Source: Marinibaculum pumilum (GTDB lineage Bacteria > Pseudomonadota > Alphaproteobacteria > Ferrovibrionales > Ferrovibrionaceae). From it: a stretch of DNA of 64,000 nucleotides. The notes beneath the pieces are model-generated. The model made no database searches. It saw nothing but the letters and a program-made list of their open reading frames with translations, and was not told the DNA's origin. A program made the position numbers and the translations under genes. How positions within the stretch are numbered: position 1 is the stretch's first letter; every line of letters starts with the position of its first letter. Below are positions 63,109-64,000 of the stretch, piece after piece. Location of the stretch: NCBI RefSeq assembly GCF_042646425.1, contig NZ_JBHRTR010000005.1:1-64000 (forward strand), written 5' to 3'.

Positions 63109-63504
63109 CTATCTGCCCGTCTTCCCCAGCAGCTTCGACAGCGCCTCGACCAGGCCGTCGGCGCGGAACGGCTTGCTGAGGAGGGGGGCGTCGCGGTGGC
63201 GGTCGGGGAGCTGTTCGCGGGTATGGCCGGTGAGGAAGAGCCACGGCGCGCCGCGTGCCGCCAGGGCGTCGGCCACGGCGTCGCTGCGGCCCTCGGTCAG
63301 GTTCAGGTCCAGCAGGGCGGCGTCCAGCTCCGCCTCCTTCGCCAGCCGCACCCCATCGTCGAGCGAATGGGCCGGGCCGACGACCTGGCAGCCGGCATCC
63401 TCCAGCATCATTTCCAGGTCCATCGCCAGCAGCACCTCGTCCTCGACGACGAGGACCTTCAGGTCGGCGAGCGGCGCGGGATCAGTCGGCATTGCGGGTG
63501 TCAT
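63109..63504 (-). CDS. Single-domain response regulator
   Basis: 131-residue receiver with E21-D22, phospho-acceptor D66 (LLDLNLTEG) and K111 (LSKPF); no output domain. This receiver form (LLDLNL with GRSDAVADALAARGAPWLFLTGH) is typical of partners of HWE kinases in alphaproteobacteria. ATG 63504 has GGAGAG five bases upstream and overlaps the end of the kinase gene by 23 bases, so the two are coupled. Confidence 0.93.
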   Translation of the reverse strand: MTPAMPTDPAPLADLKVLVVEDEVLLAMDLEMMLEDAGCQVVGPAHSLDDGVRLAKEAELDAALLDLNLTEGRSDAVADALAARGAPWLFLTGHTREQLPDRHRDAPLLSKPFRADGLVEALSKLLGKTGR

Positions 63505-64000
63505 CTCGGCTCTCCGCGGTCGCGGTCAGGGTGTCGGCCGCACAGGTGAAGCGGTACAGCAGCCCGTCCTTGCGGAAGGACAGGCGCGCCTTGCCCTTCA
63601 GCTGGTCGGCCACCACCGCCTGCAGCACCCGGGTGCCGAAACCGTTGCTCTCCGGCTTGGCGATCTCCGTGCCCGGATCCTCGTGCCATTCCAGGGTGAA
63701 GCTGTCGCCGTCGATCCACCATTTCACCGACAGCCGGCCCTCCGGCCGCGACAGGGCACCGTACTTGGCGGCGTTGGTGGTCAGTTCGTGGAAGGCGAGC
63801 GCCAGGGTCTGGGTCGGCCGCATGGCCAAACGGATATCCGGCCCGACGATGCTGATCCGGCCGTCGTCGGGCTCGGCATAGGCGGCGAACTCGCCATCCA
63901 CCAGGCTGCGCAGGCTGGCGCCGGTCCAATGCGCCTCCGCCAGCGCCATATGGGTGCGGGCGAGGGAGTCGATGCGCGCCTCGAACATCGCCTTGAACTC
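63482..64000 (-). CDS. HWE family histidine kinase, C-terminal part (cut by window edge)
   Basis: Only the last 172 codons are in the window; the frame continues past 64000 with EFKAMFEARIDSLARTHM. Catalytic region of the HWE type: LAFHELTTNAAKYGALSRPEGRLSV (HELxTNAxKYGAL, region 66-90 of the visible part), the W-x-E element in LEWHEDPG, and NGFGTRVLQAVVADQLKG. The phospho-acceptor histidine and any sensor domain lie outside. Feeds the response regulator whose start overlaps its stop. Confidence 0.92.
   Translation of the reverse strand, partial: EFKAMFEARIDSLARTHMALAEAHWTGASLRSLVDGEFAAYAEPDDGRISIVGPDIRLAMRPTQTLALAFHELTTNAAKYGALSRPEGRLSVKWWIDGDSFTLEWHEDPGTEIAKPESNGFGTRVLQAVVADQLKGKARLSFRKDGLLYRFTCAADTLTATAESRDDTRNAD

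Overview
The window is chromosomal DNA from a high-GC alphaproteobacterium, most likely a member of the Rhodospirillales or a close relative. The evidence is the MucR/Ros-type regulator, the block DUF177-rpmF-plsX-fabH-ihfA-merR, a Cox15-type haem A synthase, a ubiquinol-cytochrome c chaperone, and the housekeeping run gyrA-coaD-cyclophilin-queA-tgt. No sequence search was possible, so the genus is not assigned. There is no phage, transposase, CRISPR array or rRNA in the window; two tRNA genes are present (Pro-GGG and Lys-UUU).

Layout. 1-3.6 kb: a minus-strand livG-livF-livH-livM importer for branched-chain amino acids. 3.8-4.3 kb: a MucR-like regulator. 4.6-16.7 kb: a long plus-strand housekeeping stretch: rpiB, glyA, nrdR, the riboflavin genes ribD-ribE-ribBX-ribH, nusB, thiL, a small exported FliL-like protein, an MFS transporter and the proton-pumping pyrophosphatase hppA with a clear terminator. 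16.8-18.7 kb: a tightly divergent cobS/cobT pair (cobalamin). 18.7-25.1 kb: bamE, a bc1 chaperone, and the envelope/lipid block DUF177-rpmF-plsX-fabH-ihfA-merR. 25.3-29.8 kb: tRNA-Pro, a large acidic coiled-coil protein, ctaA, a 2TM protein and cutA. 29.9-34.6 kb: a minus-strand group of metY, a CoA-binding protein, an ECHDC3-like crotonase, a Rieske oxygenase and a TetR regulator. 34.7-36.3 kb: rplM-rpsI with strong promoter and terminator, then a YchJ-like protein. 36.4-38.2 kb: a frameshifted HTH regulator divergent from an O-methyltransferase-like gene. 38.5-45.1 kb: gyrA, coaD, cyclophilin, queA, tgt and tRNA-Lys. 45.3-52.3 kb: signalling and metal genes (hybrid histidine kinase, response regulator, EAL phosphodiesterase, DUF333 protein, CDF zinc exporter, NUDIX hydrolase). 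52.6-54.9 kb: a lipoprotein, an Fe-dependent alcohol dehydrogenase and an SDR. 55-62.1 kb: a DUF502 membrane protein, recG, sdhE and mfd. 62.2-64 kb: an AT-rich foreign-looking gene with a HEPN-type motif, then a response regulator and an HWE histidine kinase cut by the window edge.

Most of the window is ordinary core genome. The parts that deserve a second look are the AT-rich HEPN gene beside the two-component pair, the broken HTH regulator next to an intact promoter with an operator-like inverted repeat, palindromes placed on the rplM promoter, a 15-bp repeat array that extends PlsX, two long palindromic dispersed elements, and several enzymes that keep their fold but have lost catalytic or metal-binding residues (RibBX, the MucR-like protein, the crotonase).
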